A stretch of DNA of 64,000 nt, taken from NCBI RefSeq assembly GCF_004379255.2, contig NC_056039.1, forward strand, positions 7,242,501-7,306,500, written 5' to 3'. This DNA comes from Salvia splendens. Its lineage: Eukaryota > Streptophyta > Magnoliopsida > Lamiales > Lamiaceae. The position numbers and the translations under genes are program-made. The notes under the pieces are model-generated. The model saw only the letters and a list, made by a program, of their open reading frames with translations. It ran no database searches and was not told where the DNA came from. Of the stretch, positions 45,151 through 57,444 are shown piece after piece. Every line of letters starts with the position of its first letter. Positions within the stretch are counted from its first letter, which is position 1.

Positions 45151-47132
45151 CTAGTATCACGCCCGTGCGATGCACGAGTCATTTTAATTTCTTCATATTT
45201 ATTTCATTATGCGAAATAAATTTTGTGAAATGATAAACAAAAGAATATTCGACATCCTCTTACTTTGGATTATACTTTTTCAATCACATTAACCGCACAT
45301 GGGCACAAGAGTGCGTCTAAATACTAACTTTTCTTTAAAATGTCAATACGATCACATTAAAATTTTAACACATATTTGTGTTGACATTTTAATAAACTGT
45401 CTTGACATTTCAATATCAGACTAAAAATTAAATCACTTTTTAATTCTGTGAAAATATGAATTAATCGTTGAGTTATAACTGTAGGAGCAAGTTTACGTTG
45501 CAATAATTTAAGATTGCACTGGTGAGACATTTCCTAGTCGAGCTTCATTTCATTGCAATATAGTGACCCTATACACTAAAAACCCAAACCTTGAAACCTA
45601 AATCCTAAACCCTTAACTTTAAAATATACTCATCATGACCAACAAATGAGTCATATATCAATAAAATTCACCCTCCGTCCCAGATCAATTTTACTTTGTT
45701 GATCACTTATTCTATTTTGGGGGTTTTAGATATGTATTCGATATCTTACATTGGGTCGGCCTACTTGATAATCCTTACTGATAATAGAGGTTTTTTACCT
45801 GAATCTTGGCTATAAATCTGATTATATGCTTATATCAAGAAAGTGCAAATTTAATTAAAAAACATGATGACATTCTGTTTATTTTTAAAATTTTTGTGCA
45901 GATCTATACATATATAAAAGAGAGTTTTGGATCAATAAGAGTGGCTCGATCGACACATTTGAATCCTAAACCATAAACACTAAACTTTGAACTCTAAACC
46001 ATAAATACTAAACCCTAAACCCTATTAGCTTCTAGATTTGAGATCAATTAGAATGGCTCGATACACTTGAACCCTAAACCATTAATCATAAACCCTAAAC
46101 GCTAAACATTGAACCCTGGATCTAAACCATTACCTTCATCTCAATTATATGGAGATATGTATTAGTATTAATTTTCATAAACTTTCTCACTTCCGCTTCG
46201 CCTAATTATCATAAAATAAAAAAAATATTATTATGCATATTGAAATATGCATAATAATATGTACTTGTCTGTGAAACCTTCAGTTCATGACGACGATAGT
46301 ACGTCTGTGGCGGCAACACATGAGAATCACCGCACTTTTTTTCCACCACGGTCATTACAATTTTAATTAACATAATTGGTATTTATAGAAAATTTAGTAG
46401 CTTTTGGCATTCTAATTCCTTTTATATTCTTCTATGTTGACTCTTAGTGATTCCAATTTAATTTATTATAAATTAAAGTAGTAATAAAATGACATAGAAA
46501 TTTTTAACCGGTCTCAATGGAATTTTTTTGAATATGAACCAAATGTAAGTAGAAGGTCAACCACTACTCATATTATTCGGTTTTATTGAATTAAATTTAA
46601 TTCCAATGGTCATTGTCTTCCATTTATTAAAGAAATACGTTATTAGTTACAATTAGAATTCTCCTTATCATACGTTTTACATTTAATCAGTCATTGTATC
46701 TTTAATCGTATTAATTTTTAACTAAAATGGTATTTCCATAAATATACAAAGGTGGAATGAAATACAATAATAAGTAATTGACTTCCATTGTAACTTAATA
46801 TCATTTAGCCGGTAACGAATTTTTCAGAAGGTATTTATAGAAGATCTTTATATCATTTGGTATTCTTCCTAGACTGACTTTTAGTATGTCCACTATTAAA
46901 ACTTAAATCAATAGTAGTAATTGTTTAGACCTTTCAAATAATGTCGATTGATTAAATTGACCTTTTAAATAATGTAACGTTAGCTTAATTAAGATTATGA
47001 TCATTTTCTGAAACTGCCAATGAAGATAGACAAATTTATTAACAAAAACTATTTCTAATAAATTTATATTTTTTAAATTAAAATGGCAGTTTTGTAAATA
47101 ACGCCAAAACTCCTCTTTTATATATGTATAGA
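45151..47132 (-). mobile_element. Candidate non-autonomous Helitron
   Basis: On the minus strand the 3' end has a small hairpin (CGTGC-ATC-GCACG), a short spacer and a terminal CTAG followed by host T, as Helitrons show. A 5' end TCTATACATATATAAAAG preceded by A is at 47132. The same 5' word recurs at 49039 (minus) and at 45903 (plus), so the true 5' end could be either minus copy. There is no Rep/helicase and no target duplication, as expected for a non-autonomous Helitron. Confidence 0.5.
45930..46135 (+). repeat. Degenerate telomere-like repeats, duplicated
   Basis: Many AACCCTAAAC-like words (CTAAACCCTAAACCCTA and variants). The block occurs twice, each copy preceded by GATCAATNAGANTGGCTCGA, about 110 bp apart. 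A shorter patch lies at 45580-45620. It is interstitial, not a telomere. Confidence 0.65.
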
Positions 47133-48776
47133 TTATTATTTTATTATGAATTTTGAAAATGTCCAAAAAATACACATATTTAATTGTTATTACCATTTTT
47201 TACTCATCACAGTTAATTTTATCACAGTGAATTCACATTTTGAATTAATTACTTAAAATCAGATATAATTACATTATTTGAGAATTTAAAATCATAAATA
47301 CATAAACCAATTTAAATGTACAATTGTATACACATATTTAAGATGTCAAAAAGTTCAAACCACTTATGCTAAATTATTGATGAATGAAAAATTGTAACAA
47401 AAATGTAACATTAGTTAAATTAGTGAATTATTTACCAAATGATCAATATATCTGAAAATAACACTAAATAATTGTCATATTGAATTCATTTGCAATAAAT
47501 GTAATTTTAAATGCACTACCCCTTCCGTCTCACAAGAAATATACACTTTTTAATTTTGAAAAATCTTCTCTTAATAAGATGAGACTCATTCTCCATTAAT
47601 AATACTTTATTTATTTTTCCTCTTAATCTATCTTACTTTACCACTTGTAGATTAAAACCTCATGTGCAATCAAAAGATGTATATTTTTATTAAATGGAGG
47701 GAGTAATAATTAACTTTATAACACATTTGAATTTATTAACTATTAATTTAATAATATCCAAAAAAATATACATGGAGCATCACCAATAATCTAAAATTGG
47801 ATCCTAACAAATATCTCGAAATCAGTATAAATATCTGATGATACCTAACTCAAATTAAAATAGGTATGAACAACAAATTCAATCAAGCATAAAATATTCT
47901 ACTAAAAACATTTTAAGTTTCGTCGTTTCTCCTACATACTCTAGAAATATCCCGACAATATTGCAACTTCTCAATATCCTGCTTTATAGCAAGATCCACC
48001 ATAATCATATAAAAGCAATGAAATACACTATTATATTGGAAAACAAAGCTATATGAAATGACAAAACACCTATTATGCGGTCATGAAAAATGCATTCTAA
48101 GCTGACACGTTTGACTTGTCTTCAAGATTGGTCTTTTCAAACAAAAACACATAGAACTTTGATGATTGATGAAGTTATGCAGGTTGCATATTACAAATTA
48201 CAAATTCTACTTGAGAAGTCAATGAGGAAGTGAGTAATAAGCTTATATATGGCACATATTTATAGTCAAAATATATAAAGAATCTTTTTCAATCATTTTT
48301 AGTACGTTTCTAATGATGCGGTGGTTACAAATTAGTGTAACGCTAATTCCATTAAATATGTAATATACGAATTTGTGGACTAAACAATGTTTGACTTTAT
48401 TCCATTAATTAATAATAAATTATACTACTACTATACTATACTATACAACTCATCTGATCAGTGTAACAGTAACAACTAATTCCAATACCTATTTATTATA
48501 TATTTATAATATTATTAATTGTAACCGTTCAGCGGCGTTTATTATGATTAAATTACACAGCACTTATTATATTACTCCTTAATTAGTGTAACCATTTATA
48601 CATTGCTTATAATGATAATAAATAAATATAAATATGATAATAAGTCAAACATATGAAGAAACTATATTGCGTATAACATTCACAAATTTATACTTAAAAT
48701 AATTATGCCAGTTACAAATGTTAGGCTGAATTTATTTTAAAACTCCCGCACCATATTGTTTAGCCAAAATAATTTT
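47133..48776. other. Intergenic, AT-rich
   Basis: No gene. Contains the MITE at 47519-47703. Confidence 0.4.
47519..47703. mobile_element. Stowaway-like MITE
   Basis: Flanked by TA. Ends CCCTTCCGTCTCACAAG and ATTAAATGGAGGGAG. Non-coding. Confidence 0.75.
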
Positions 48777-49004
48777 AAGAAATGCCTAAAAATAGTGACA
48801 GTTACGAAAATTAAATGGGTTAAAAATGAAATGCCATTTAATATTTTTTCTTAATTGCATTTACATCCTTTACATAAAATAGCTATTCAAAAGAAATGCC
48901 TAAAAATAGTGACAGTTACGGAAATTAAATGGGTTAAAAATGAAAGGCCATTTAATAATTTTTCTTAATTGCATTTACATTCTTTACATAAAATAGCTAT
49001 TCAA
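48777..49004. repeat. 114-bp tandem duplication
   Basis: 48777-48890 and 48891-49004 both start AAGAAATGCCTAAAAATAGT and differ at only a few positions. The second copy is followed at once by the Helitron-like 5' word (minus) at 49039. Confidence 0.9.
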
Positions 49005-49090
49005 AATGTCCCAAAACTCAACTTTTATATATGTATAGATATCATTCTATCAAAAGCAAAATTCAATATCGTTATTATTAAAGACTAATA

Positions 49091-49319
49091 CTCCCTCCTT
49101 CTCATTTCAAGTGATTGACTGCTTTTCGGTACATGTCTGAGAAAAATGTTAATAAATAATTAAAATATAGAGAAAATAAAGTAAAAGATAGAACAATGTA
49201 GATGGAGCTTTCTTTTATATTATTCTCTTTTTTATTTACCTTTCTCTCTACTTTAATTATTTATTATCATGTTAATAAAATAAAGGCAAAAAAAATTCAC
49301 TTGAGTTGGGACGAAGGGG
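49091..49319. mobile_element. Stowaway-like MITE
   Basis: Flanked by TA, ends CTCCCTCCTTCTCATTTCAA and ACTTGAGTTGGGACGAAGGG. It lies about 370 bases upstream of the YUC-like ATG, within its promoter region. Confidence 0.8.
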
Positions 49320-49622
49320 TATTATTTTCTTAAAAAACATCGTTCCATCAAAATCACTTAAAACACAATATCATTTTCAATTCGCTTGATATCATTAAAA
49401 CATCATTTCCCATCGTCAGAATATCATCATTTATATGCAACACTATCAATTTTCAATTTTTGATATAATACGTGAGTAATTAGATTCCGTCACTATAAAA
49501 TTATCCCAATTAAATGAAGATAAAAACGAATAAAATAATAACTACACTTTATAATTAGTGGGAATCCACTAACCTATTACTCCTACTAATCACCAAAACG
49601 TCCCAACTCATTTTCTCTTCGC

Positions 49623-49690
49623 CTATAAAAGGTGGAAAACTACACACATATCTCACTCACTCCAAACAACAAAAATACATAAACCCATAA
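49623..49690 (+). promoter_or_regulatory. Core promoter and leader of the YUC-like gene
   Basis: CCTATAAAAGG at about 49622-49632 is a strong TATA box 60 bases before the ATG, predicting a start near 49655-49660 and a leader of about 30-35 bases. The start site is inferred. Confidence 0.7.
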
Positions 49691-51045
49691 ATGGAGAAGG
49701 CAACAGTGACCATCGTGGGCGCCGGCCCCTCCGGCATGGCGACGGCGGCGTACCTCCACAGCCTCTCCATCCCATACATCCTTCTCGAGAGAGAAGACTG
49801 CTACGCCTCTCTATGGCAAAAACACACCTACGACCGCGTCCACCTGCATCTCCCGAAGCAACTATGCACCCTCCCCCTCATGCCCATGCCCTCCCACTAC
49901 CCCACCTACGTCCCTCGCCGCCTCTTCCTCGACTACCTTAACGACTACGTCACCCGCTTCCACATCCGCCCCGTCTACCGTAGGTCAGTCGAGGCAGCCG
50001 CGTACGACGATGGGGAGTGGAAGATCGAGGCCAAAAACCTCGATTCCGGAAAAGTGGAGGAGTATCGCTCCAGGTTTCTGGTCGTGGCCACCGGAATATC
50101 GACCGATCCGAGCATTCCTGAGATGGAGGGGCTGGGGAGCTTCACTGGGGAGGTTCTGCATTCCACCGAATATAAGAACGGCGGCAGGTTCGGAGGGAAA
50201 AAGGTGTTGGTCGTCGGAAGTGGGAATTCCGGTATGGAGATCGCGGTTGATCTTGCTGACGGTGGCGCAACAACCTCCATTGTCGTCCGGAGCCCGGTAA
50301 AACTCTTCTGATAGTAATTTATGTTGAAGATAATTAGTTTAATAAGAGTACTTATGGTAGATGTTGAATTTGTGGGTCCGTGTAGGTTCACGTAGTGTCA
50401 AGGAGAATATCTGCTATGGCAATTGCTCTGATAACGTATACATCAGTGAAATGGGCTGACATATTTGCAACGATGATGAGCAGGATTGTGTTTGGAGACT
50501 TATCCAAATATGGAATTCAGAGGCCTAAAAAGGGGCCCTATGCTCTCAAGGATGAAATTGGGAAATACCCTGTTATTGATGCTGGTGTTGTGGATAAGAT
50601 TAAATCTGGGGAGATTAAGGTTTGTTAGCCGATTCATGATTCTAGTAGTAACATTTATGATTAATGCTAATGGTTATGGTTAATGCAGGTGTTGCCTGCG
50701 ATTAGTGGTATAAAGGGGAAGTGTGTGATATTTGAGAATGAAGAGGAATGTTCATACGATGTGCTCATCTTTTGCACAGGCTTCAACAGATCAACCAAGT
50801 GGCTACAGGTTTACTATTATTCAGAATAACCCTCTTGTATTCCATTTCATTAATTCACAAATTGTATTTGTTTAAATGTGCAGGAAGATTATTTATTGAA
50901 TGAGGATGGACTTGCAAAGATCGCTTATCCAAACAACTGGAAGGGTACAAATGGGCTTTATTGTGCTGGGCTGGCCCGTATGGGATTATATGGAGCTGCT
51001 ATTGATGCCCAAAAGATAGCCCACCACATCAAATCCCAGATTTGA
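49691..51045 (+). CDS. YUCCA-type flavin monooxygenase (YUC10/11-like)
   Basis: Flavin-dependent monooxygenase of the family that converts indole-3-pyruvate to the auxin indole-3-acetic acid, using FAD and NADPH. Exons 49691-50296, 50386-50619, 50689-50808 and 50884-51045 all join in phase 0 at GT-AG introns, giving 373 aa. The FAD motif GAGPSG is at residues 10-15, the FMO-type motif [11 protein letters not shown] at 151-161, the NADPH motif GSGNSG at 176-181, and the C-terminal FCTGF motif at 308-312. Length fits YUC10 (about 380 aa). The short N-terminus without extra residues and the [13 protein letters not shown] stretch point to the YUC10/11 branch. Exon 1 is GC-rich compared with exons 2-4. 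A truncated relative lies 17.5 kb upstream. Substrate is inferred from the family. Confidence 0.93.
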
Positions 51046-52116
51046 TCATTTTGATTTTTGAAACAAACAACCTTTAAACTTATCTATATCATTGGAATGA
51101 AGAGAAGAACCAGATCCTCCAACAAAATAATCAAGCCTACAATTAGAGCTATATTAATAAAGGAAGAATGCAATCCAATACAATTTATTCCTTTTGTTTA
51201 TTAGTATATTTTCCGCATTTTAATTCTACAAATGGTCCATGAACTTTGTTGTATGGATCATTTGGAAAACAATCATTTGCATTTCACCCATTTCAAATAC
51301 TTTTGCATATTTTTAAACTTTTTTTTACTAAGATACTTCCGAGCCATGAATGGTATTTTGGTACATTTCCACCTAAATAAATAACGAACAAGGTATTTGG
51401 AGTAGTAAATATCATAATAAATACTTGTAGTATAAAATCAATATTGCATATATTATTATGCATTTCACCTTATATCATATACTAGTACTAGTATAATTTA
51501 ACTATTATTAATAACTAATACTATTAACAATAAAATTCTTTTTGTACACAATCCTGGTGTGAATAAGTAAATATACTAGTACTACATAACAAAGAAATTA
51601 ATTGAAATTTACCTTTATTTGTTAAATTAATTTAGCATATTCATAAAGTGTTGTAAATGATGATAATTTGCTTGGAATTAATAAATACTCCCCGTAATAT
51701 TGATGCCTATTACTTTATCTAATTTTAATATTTATTTCATTGATTGTAAAAACTTGATTTGAGAATGACAGATTTTTTATCTCCACATATCATACAACTC
51801 ATATAAGTACTTTTTGAGAAATATAGAGTTTTTTTATCTCCACATATCATATAACTCATATAAGTACTTTTTGAGAATGATAGATTTTTCATCTCCGCAT
51901 ATCATATAACTCATATAAGTATGTGTGCATATTTGGTAAAAAAGTAAAAATGAAAAAATATAGTACTAATATTTATTTAAGTCTTCCTTTAGAAACCATC
52001 GCCCTCTTCCCTCTTAGAAAAAGAATAGTAGTACTTATTTATTTTCTTTGTTTTGCAGGTTCAATACATTTTATCATAATCGATACGTGTCATAATATTC
52101 TAACAATAAGATATTA
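51046..52116. other. Intergenic 3' of the YUC-like gene
   Basis: Includes its 3' UTR. AT-rich, no gene; a threefold repeat sits at 51764-51920. Confidence 0.5.
51764..51920. repeat. Threefold tandem repeat of about 55-60 bp
   Basis: TATCTCCACATATCATA, then ACTCATATAAGTACTTTTTG occurs at about 51778 and 51837, with a third copy (ATCTCCGCATATCATA) at about 51890. Confidence 0.8.
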
Positions 52117-52366
52117 CTCCCTCCGTCCGTTATTAAGAGTCCCATTTTTTAGTGACACGAGTTTTAAGATATGTTAAGAAAAGTGAGTGGAAAAAAGTTA
52201 GTGAAATATGAGTCTCACTTGTATATATTAGTTTTAAATGAAATGTGAGTGAGATGAGTTAGTGGAAGGTGAGACTTATTACCATTTGTGATAAAAGTGA
52301 ACCGGAACTCCTATTTGCGAACGGACTATAATGGAAAAACGGACTCCTATTCGCAGACGGAGGAAG
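52117..52366. mobile_element. Stowaway-like MITE
   Basis: Flanked by TA, ends CTCCCTCCGTCCGTTATTAA and ATTCGCAGACGGAGGAAG. Non-coding. Confidence 0.75.
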
Positions 52367-52482
52367 TATATGTTTTAGATAATCAAATACGTGAATAAAG
52401 ACTAAAAATAGGAACCAAAATATAAAGGAATTAACATCCATCGGAAGACTTAGGACATAGCACATAAGGAATGTGATCAAAT

Positions 52483-52702
52483 GCAAACTCTAAATATTGT
52501 ACCAACTCCAAACTATGATCTGAACCATTAAAAAATGTCAACAGATAATAAAATAGTAGCAACAGAAATGTCAACACAGTATCAATGGTTGATGTTGTGT
52601 TGATATTGTGTTGACATTTTTTGTTGCTACTATTTTGTCATCTGCTGATATTTTTTAACGATCCAGATCATAGTTTGAAGTTTGTACAATATATGAATTT
52701 GC
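52483..52702. repeat. 220-bp fold-back element
   Basis: Two arms of about 105 bp are diverged complements: the left contains CCAAACTATGATCTGAACC and the complement of the right contains TCAAACTATGATCTGGATC. The centre is CAATGGTTGATGTTG. A MITE of unassigned family; no clear duplication. Confidence 0.7.
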
Positions 52703-53491
52703 ATTTTATGACTACCCTATCACATAAGGTACGCAATCACGATTAAATACCAATTAAAGAACAACAACCACCTTAAATCAAAATAAAACACATTTAAACA
52801 CCCTCCATTAATATCCACACAATTAAGACAAAACATCCATCTCAATAAACAGAATATTGTTTGTATACAGGGGCGGACACACGTACAAAGAGGGTAGGGC
52901 TGGAGAGCCCTTACCCAATTTTTTTTTTGTTTTTTATTTTCTACTTTCAAAATTTTTAAAATTTTAAAAAATTATGTTAAGCCCTTACCAAAATAGTGCT
53001 ATTGAAGAACAAATTATTTTGGATGCATAACTGTATGGAGCTGAAAATTAAAGAAAGGAAAAGTTAAAATCTATGGAGGAAATATAACAATGGCGTGGAG
53101 AAGCATAAGGAAGAAGAGGATTTTTATATATAAATTAATACTATAAAAGTAAAAGTCACATGGACCCACTTTAAATGCTTTGACAGGTCGTAACTTATAA
53201 AAAAGATGTACTCAAAAAGTGTGGTTACTTTTTAAACTTGAACACGTTTTTATTATTAAATTATAGTAAAATGAGTTTACATTTTAATTGGCCAACACCC
53301 CACACGTTTTTAAAATTTTAAAAAATAAAAAGAACAGAAGGGTTTCATTTTGAAGGTTACAGAGGCGGCGATACAGAAATAACAACATTTTGTGAAATTG
53401 GGGTTCAAGTCTTTCAAACTTTAGAGAAATTAATATTCAAATTCTTCACAAATTGTGAGGTAAGGAGTTTATTAAAGTTGTTAATTTTATA

Positions 53492-53670
53492 CTCCCTCCG
53501 TCCCACACTACTCGCACGTTTCATTTTCGGCACGAAGATTAAGGAATGAGTGTATAGCAAAGTCAAATATTACGGCTGTAGGTGAAAATTTTTACTAAAA
53601 ATGGAAATAGTGCAAATAACTTGGGACGCTCAGAAAGGAAATAAGTGAAAGTAGTCCGGGACGGAGGGAG
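53492..53670. mobile_element. Stowaway-like MITE, copy 1 of a pair
   Basis: Flanked by TA, 179 bp, ends CTCCCTCCGTCCCACACTAC and GTCCGGGACGGAGGGAG. Same sequence family and length as 55504-55682. It lies upstream of the transposase start. Confidence 0.88.
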
Positions 53671-53880
53671 TATTATATTTCTTGTTTTTGTAAAATTTTG
53701 ATAGAATAGTTGCAAGCTAAAAAAGTTATAACCATGGTTAGTTGCAAGCTAATATTTGTGATTGTCGTATAGAATACGGTTTATATTAGTGACTGTTGAT
53801 AGCATCTTTATATCTTATGGTGTTATGTATATAAACTAATATTGTACTTCTCTCGTTATTGCTTAGATTGACCGTAGAGG

Positions 53881-56536
53881 ATGGAATGCTTCTTTAAAAA
53901 AAAGCGTCGGGATGAATTTTCTTCTCCAAGTGAACCCATGTTGAAGCAATGGAAAATCAGCCCCGAAGAGAAGTTGGGGTGAACTTGAACGATATTGTTG
54001 GTGATCCAGGAAAACGCAAGCCAATTGAAGAGTTCGATGTTTCAATTCGAGATAGAGTATGAAGAGAGTACTTGAATATGGGCCCTTGTCAACCAATTGG
54101 ACATAAGTATGAAAAAAAGAAATATGGTAATCAAGAAAGAAGTTTTCAAGATATTTGGTTTAAAAGGTATACATGGTTAGAGTATAATGTATCAAAGGAT
54201 GCAACTTTTTGCTTTTTGTGCTACCTTTTCAAGAAATCAGATAAAGGGGGTCGACAATCAGATGATGCTTTTACAAAGACAGGTTGTAGCAACTGGAAAA
54301 ATGCATTAGAAAGATTCAATTATCATGTTGGAGGCGTGAATAGTTGTCATAATAATGCTAGAATTCAGTTCGAAGCTTTTCAAGATCAAAGGAACAGTGT
54401 GGAAAGTATATTACGGTCAAATACCCGTGAGATGGAAGTTGCATATCGCATTCGGTTGACAGTCTCATTGAATGTGACTCGGTTTCTCTTAAAGCAAGGA
54501 TTATCTTTTCGTGGACATGATGAGTCAAGTAGTTCTTCAAATCGAGGTAATTTTATTGAGTTGCTTCTATGGTTTAGTGGACTTAACGATGATGTATCCA
54601 AAACTTTGTTTGCAAATGCTCCTGCTAACAATCAAATGAATTCACCACGAATTCAAAAGGAATTAGCAAACGCTTGTGCTTCAGAGGTTACACTTGCCAT
54701 AGTTAATGATATTGGAGATAAAGTTTTCACTCTTTTGGTTGATGAGGCTCGAGACGTTTCAATGAAGGAGCAGATGGGAGTTGTTTTAAGATATGTGAAT
54801 AACGAAGGATATGTGATTGAGCAATTTATTGGAATCGTGCATGTAACTGACACTTCCTCTCATACTTTGAAATGTGCTATTGATGATTTATTGGTGAAGC
54901 ATAATTTATCTCTATCTAAAGTGAGAGGGCAAGGATATGATGGAGCTTCTAATATGAGGGGTGAGTTTAATGGATTGAAATCCTTAATATTGCAAGAAAA
55001 TCCATATGCCATGTATATTCATTGTTTCTCTCATCAACTCCAACTAATTATTGTTGCGGTTGCCAAGGGTATTAGAGTTGTGAAGGATGTTTTTAGCTAT
55101 GTGACTATGTCTCCATGATTGTGAATATGGTCGGGGCATCTTGTAAGAGAAAAGACCAACTTAGGCAGTTGCAACATGACAAAATTAATTGAACAACTTA
55201 ATGATGGAGAAGTCATAAGTGGAAGAGGTAAAAATCAAGAAACTAGTTTGGTAAGGCCTGGAGATACTCGTTGGGGCTCACATTACTTTACATTGCTTCG
55301 TCTATGCTCTATGTGGTCTTCGGTTGAGAAAGTGTTGGAAGTTGTACGTGACAATGCTACTCTCCGTGATAACAGAAGTACCACTGAAGGATTGATTGAA
55401 CGCATGGATAACTATGAGTTTGTTTTCACTTTGCATTTGATGAAACATTTATTGGGAATAACCAATGAATTATCCATTGCCTTGCAAAAGAAAGATCAAA
55501 ATACTCCCTCCGTCTCACACTACTCGCACCTTTCCCTTTGGGCACAGAGATTAAGGAATGAGTGATAGACAAAGTCAACAATTACGGCTGTAGGTATAAA
55601 TTGTTACTAAAAATGAAAAGAGTGCAAATAACTTGGGACGCCCAGAAATGAAATAAGTGCAAGTAGTGCGGGACGAAGGGAGTATTATTCAAGCCATGTC
55701 ATTGATCCAAAGTGTGAAACATCAGTTGCAAAGTTTTAGAGAGAATGGATACGAAGACATACATGATCAAGCAACAAAGTTTTGTGAATTGCATAATATT
55801 TCACAAGTTGATATGGATGAAATTATACCACGCCGTGGTTATAAGAAGTATGGAGCAGAGTTGATCACAAATTTGCATCATTATCGTGTAGAGATTTTTT
55901 ATCAGGTACTATATTATTCCTATTCATGTCTTCTATATATATATGTATATATATATTTATCATAATTTATATTATTGTGATTGCAATGTCAAGGTGGTTG
56001 ATTTAACTATACAAGAGATGGATAATCGATTTTCTGAAGGTAGCACCGAGTTGCTAGGATGCATATCATGTCTTGATCCAAGAAATTCTTTCTCTCGATT
56101 CAATGATGATCAAGTAATCCGTCTTGCTACTTTATATCACGAGGACTTCTCTGCAATTGATTGTTCACGGCTTCCACTTCAACTTAGTAATTTTATTGCT
56201 AATGTACGATGTGATCCTCAATTTGCTGCCTTAAGCAACTTAGGAGACGTTGCTACAGAAATGGTCAAAAGTGGTAAACATTTGGTTTTTCCGTTGGTTT
56301 ATCGGATTATTGAGTTGGCATTGGTTTTACCTGTTGCTACTACTTCTGTTGAGAGAGCATTTTCTGCAATGAAGACCATCAAGACTGACTTGCGAAATCG
56401 GATGGGAGATGAGTGGATGAATGATAGTTTGATTGTGTACATTGAGAAGGACCTGTTTTCAACGATTGATAATGAAAAAATCTTGCAACGTTTTCAATCG
56501 ATGAGAACACGTAGAATTCAGTTGCCATCGCTTTAG
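53881..56536 (+). pseudogene. hAT transposase (zinc finger MYM-type 1-like), disrupted
   Basis: The TTF-type, DUF4371-containing hAT transposase family often annotated as zinc finger MYM-type protein 1-like. It starts MECFFKKKRRDEFSSPSEP at 53881. A frameshift near 53980 and an in-frame TGA just before 54070 break the N-terminus. 54072-55118 carries the TTF region (FCFLCYLFKKSDKGG), LLVDEARDVS, and VRGQGYDGASNMRGEF with GYDGASNM. A frameshift near 55110 follows, then RPGDTRWGSHYFTLLRLC. A MITE interrupts codons at 55503. After an intron (55906-55993) comes the hAT dimerisation domain with VLPVATTSVERAFSAMK. At least three lesions plus the MITE make it inactive. Confidence 0.9.
55504..55682. 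mobile_element. Stowaway-like MITE, copy 2, inside the transposase
   Basis: Flanked by TA, 179 bp, ends CTCCCTCCGTCTCACACTAC and GTGCGGGACGAAGGGAG. It interrupts coding between QKKDQNT and QAMSLIQSVK. More diverged at its ends than copy 1. Confidence 0.88.
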
Positions 56537-56658
56537 ACGTAAAACCGCAACTATGACATGTTGTTTTTATTAGATATATTTTGGACTACTTCGTATTAAA
56601 TATATATGCATTTTAGAATTTTTGCGGTTTTTATATTGTATAATTATATATATATATA

Positions 56659-57352
56659 GGGTCTTGTTAGGTTGAGATTTTTTAGCTTAATTGAGAATTG
56701 AGATGCATTTTCAGCCACTCATTTTGAAATGTCAACTGCAAGTAGATTATGTCAACTAAGGGGTATTATCGTCATTTCATTTCAATAGCCAGAATATCAA
56801 ATGTCAACAACTCGTATTAAAATGTCAACAATTAAAAAAAATTTAATTTTTTTAATTTTTTTAATTTTTTTTAATTTTTTTTTAAATTTTCGCGCGATGT
56901 CAACTACTGAGACATTATGTCAACTACGATGTGTAGTCTGCACATCAAATGTCAATAGCTCTGCACATCAAATGTCAACAGCTTATAATTGACATTATAT
57001 ATGTGTAGTTGACATGAATTGTATATGTAGTTGACATTATATGTGTGTAGTTGACATGAATTGTATATGTAGTTGACATTACATGTGCGTAGTTGACATG
57101 AATTGTATATGTAGTTGACAAAAAAAAAAAAAAAAATTAAATAAATAAAAAAATAAAAAATCGAAAAAAAAATAAAAAAATATTTATTAAATAAAATATA
57201 TGATGAAATTACAAATATGCCCTTTCACAATTAATTAATGTAAAAATATTTTCCATGTGGCAAATTCTGGACCACTCATTTAATAAAAATGAGTGGCTTA
57301 TAATGCATCTCAATTCTCAATTAGGCTAAAAAATCTCAATTGATCACAACCC
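56659..57352. mobile_element. 694-bp TIR element with internal GTCAAC repeats
   Basis: The left end GGGTCTTGTTAGGTTGAGAT and right end (complement GGGTTGTGATCAATTGAGAT) share a TIR of about 60 bp containing TTTTTTAGC and AATTGAGAATTGAGATGCAT. It is flanked by TATATATA on both sides, so a TA-type duplication is possible but not provable. The interior repeats TGTAGTTGACATGAATTGTA and ATGTCAAC words. No coding sequence. It is nested in the Ac-type hAT. Confidence 0.75.
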
Positions 57353-57444
57353 TATATATATATATTATGTTTGACCGTGAAAAAATATATGGTGAAGTCC
57401 AGCCCTTACAGTCAATTTTTTCTGCGTCCGCCCCTGTTTGTATG

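Larger units (their letters stand above)
52868..57436 (+). mobile_element. Ac-type hAT element, decayed, 4569 bp
   Basis: TIRs are CAGGGGCGGACACACG on the left and CAGGGGCGGACGCAGA (complement) on the right. Flanking 8-mers are TTTGTATA (52860-52867) and TTTGTATG (57437-57444), seven of eight identical. Inside are a broken transposase, two copies of one MITE and a further 694-bp insertion near the right end. Confidence 0.88.

Noticed and set aside
45930..46135. Possible telomere
   Set aside because: Repeats are degenerate, short and interstitial with unique sequence on both sides.
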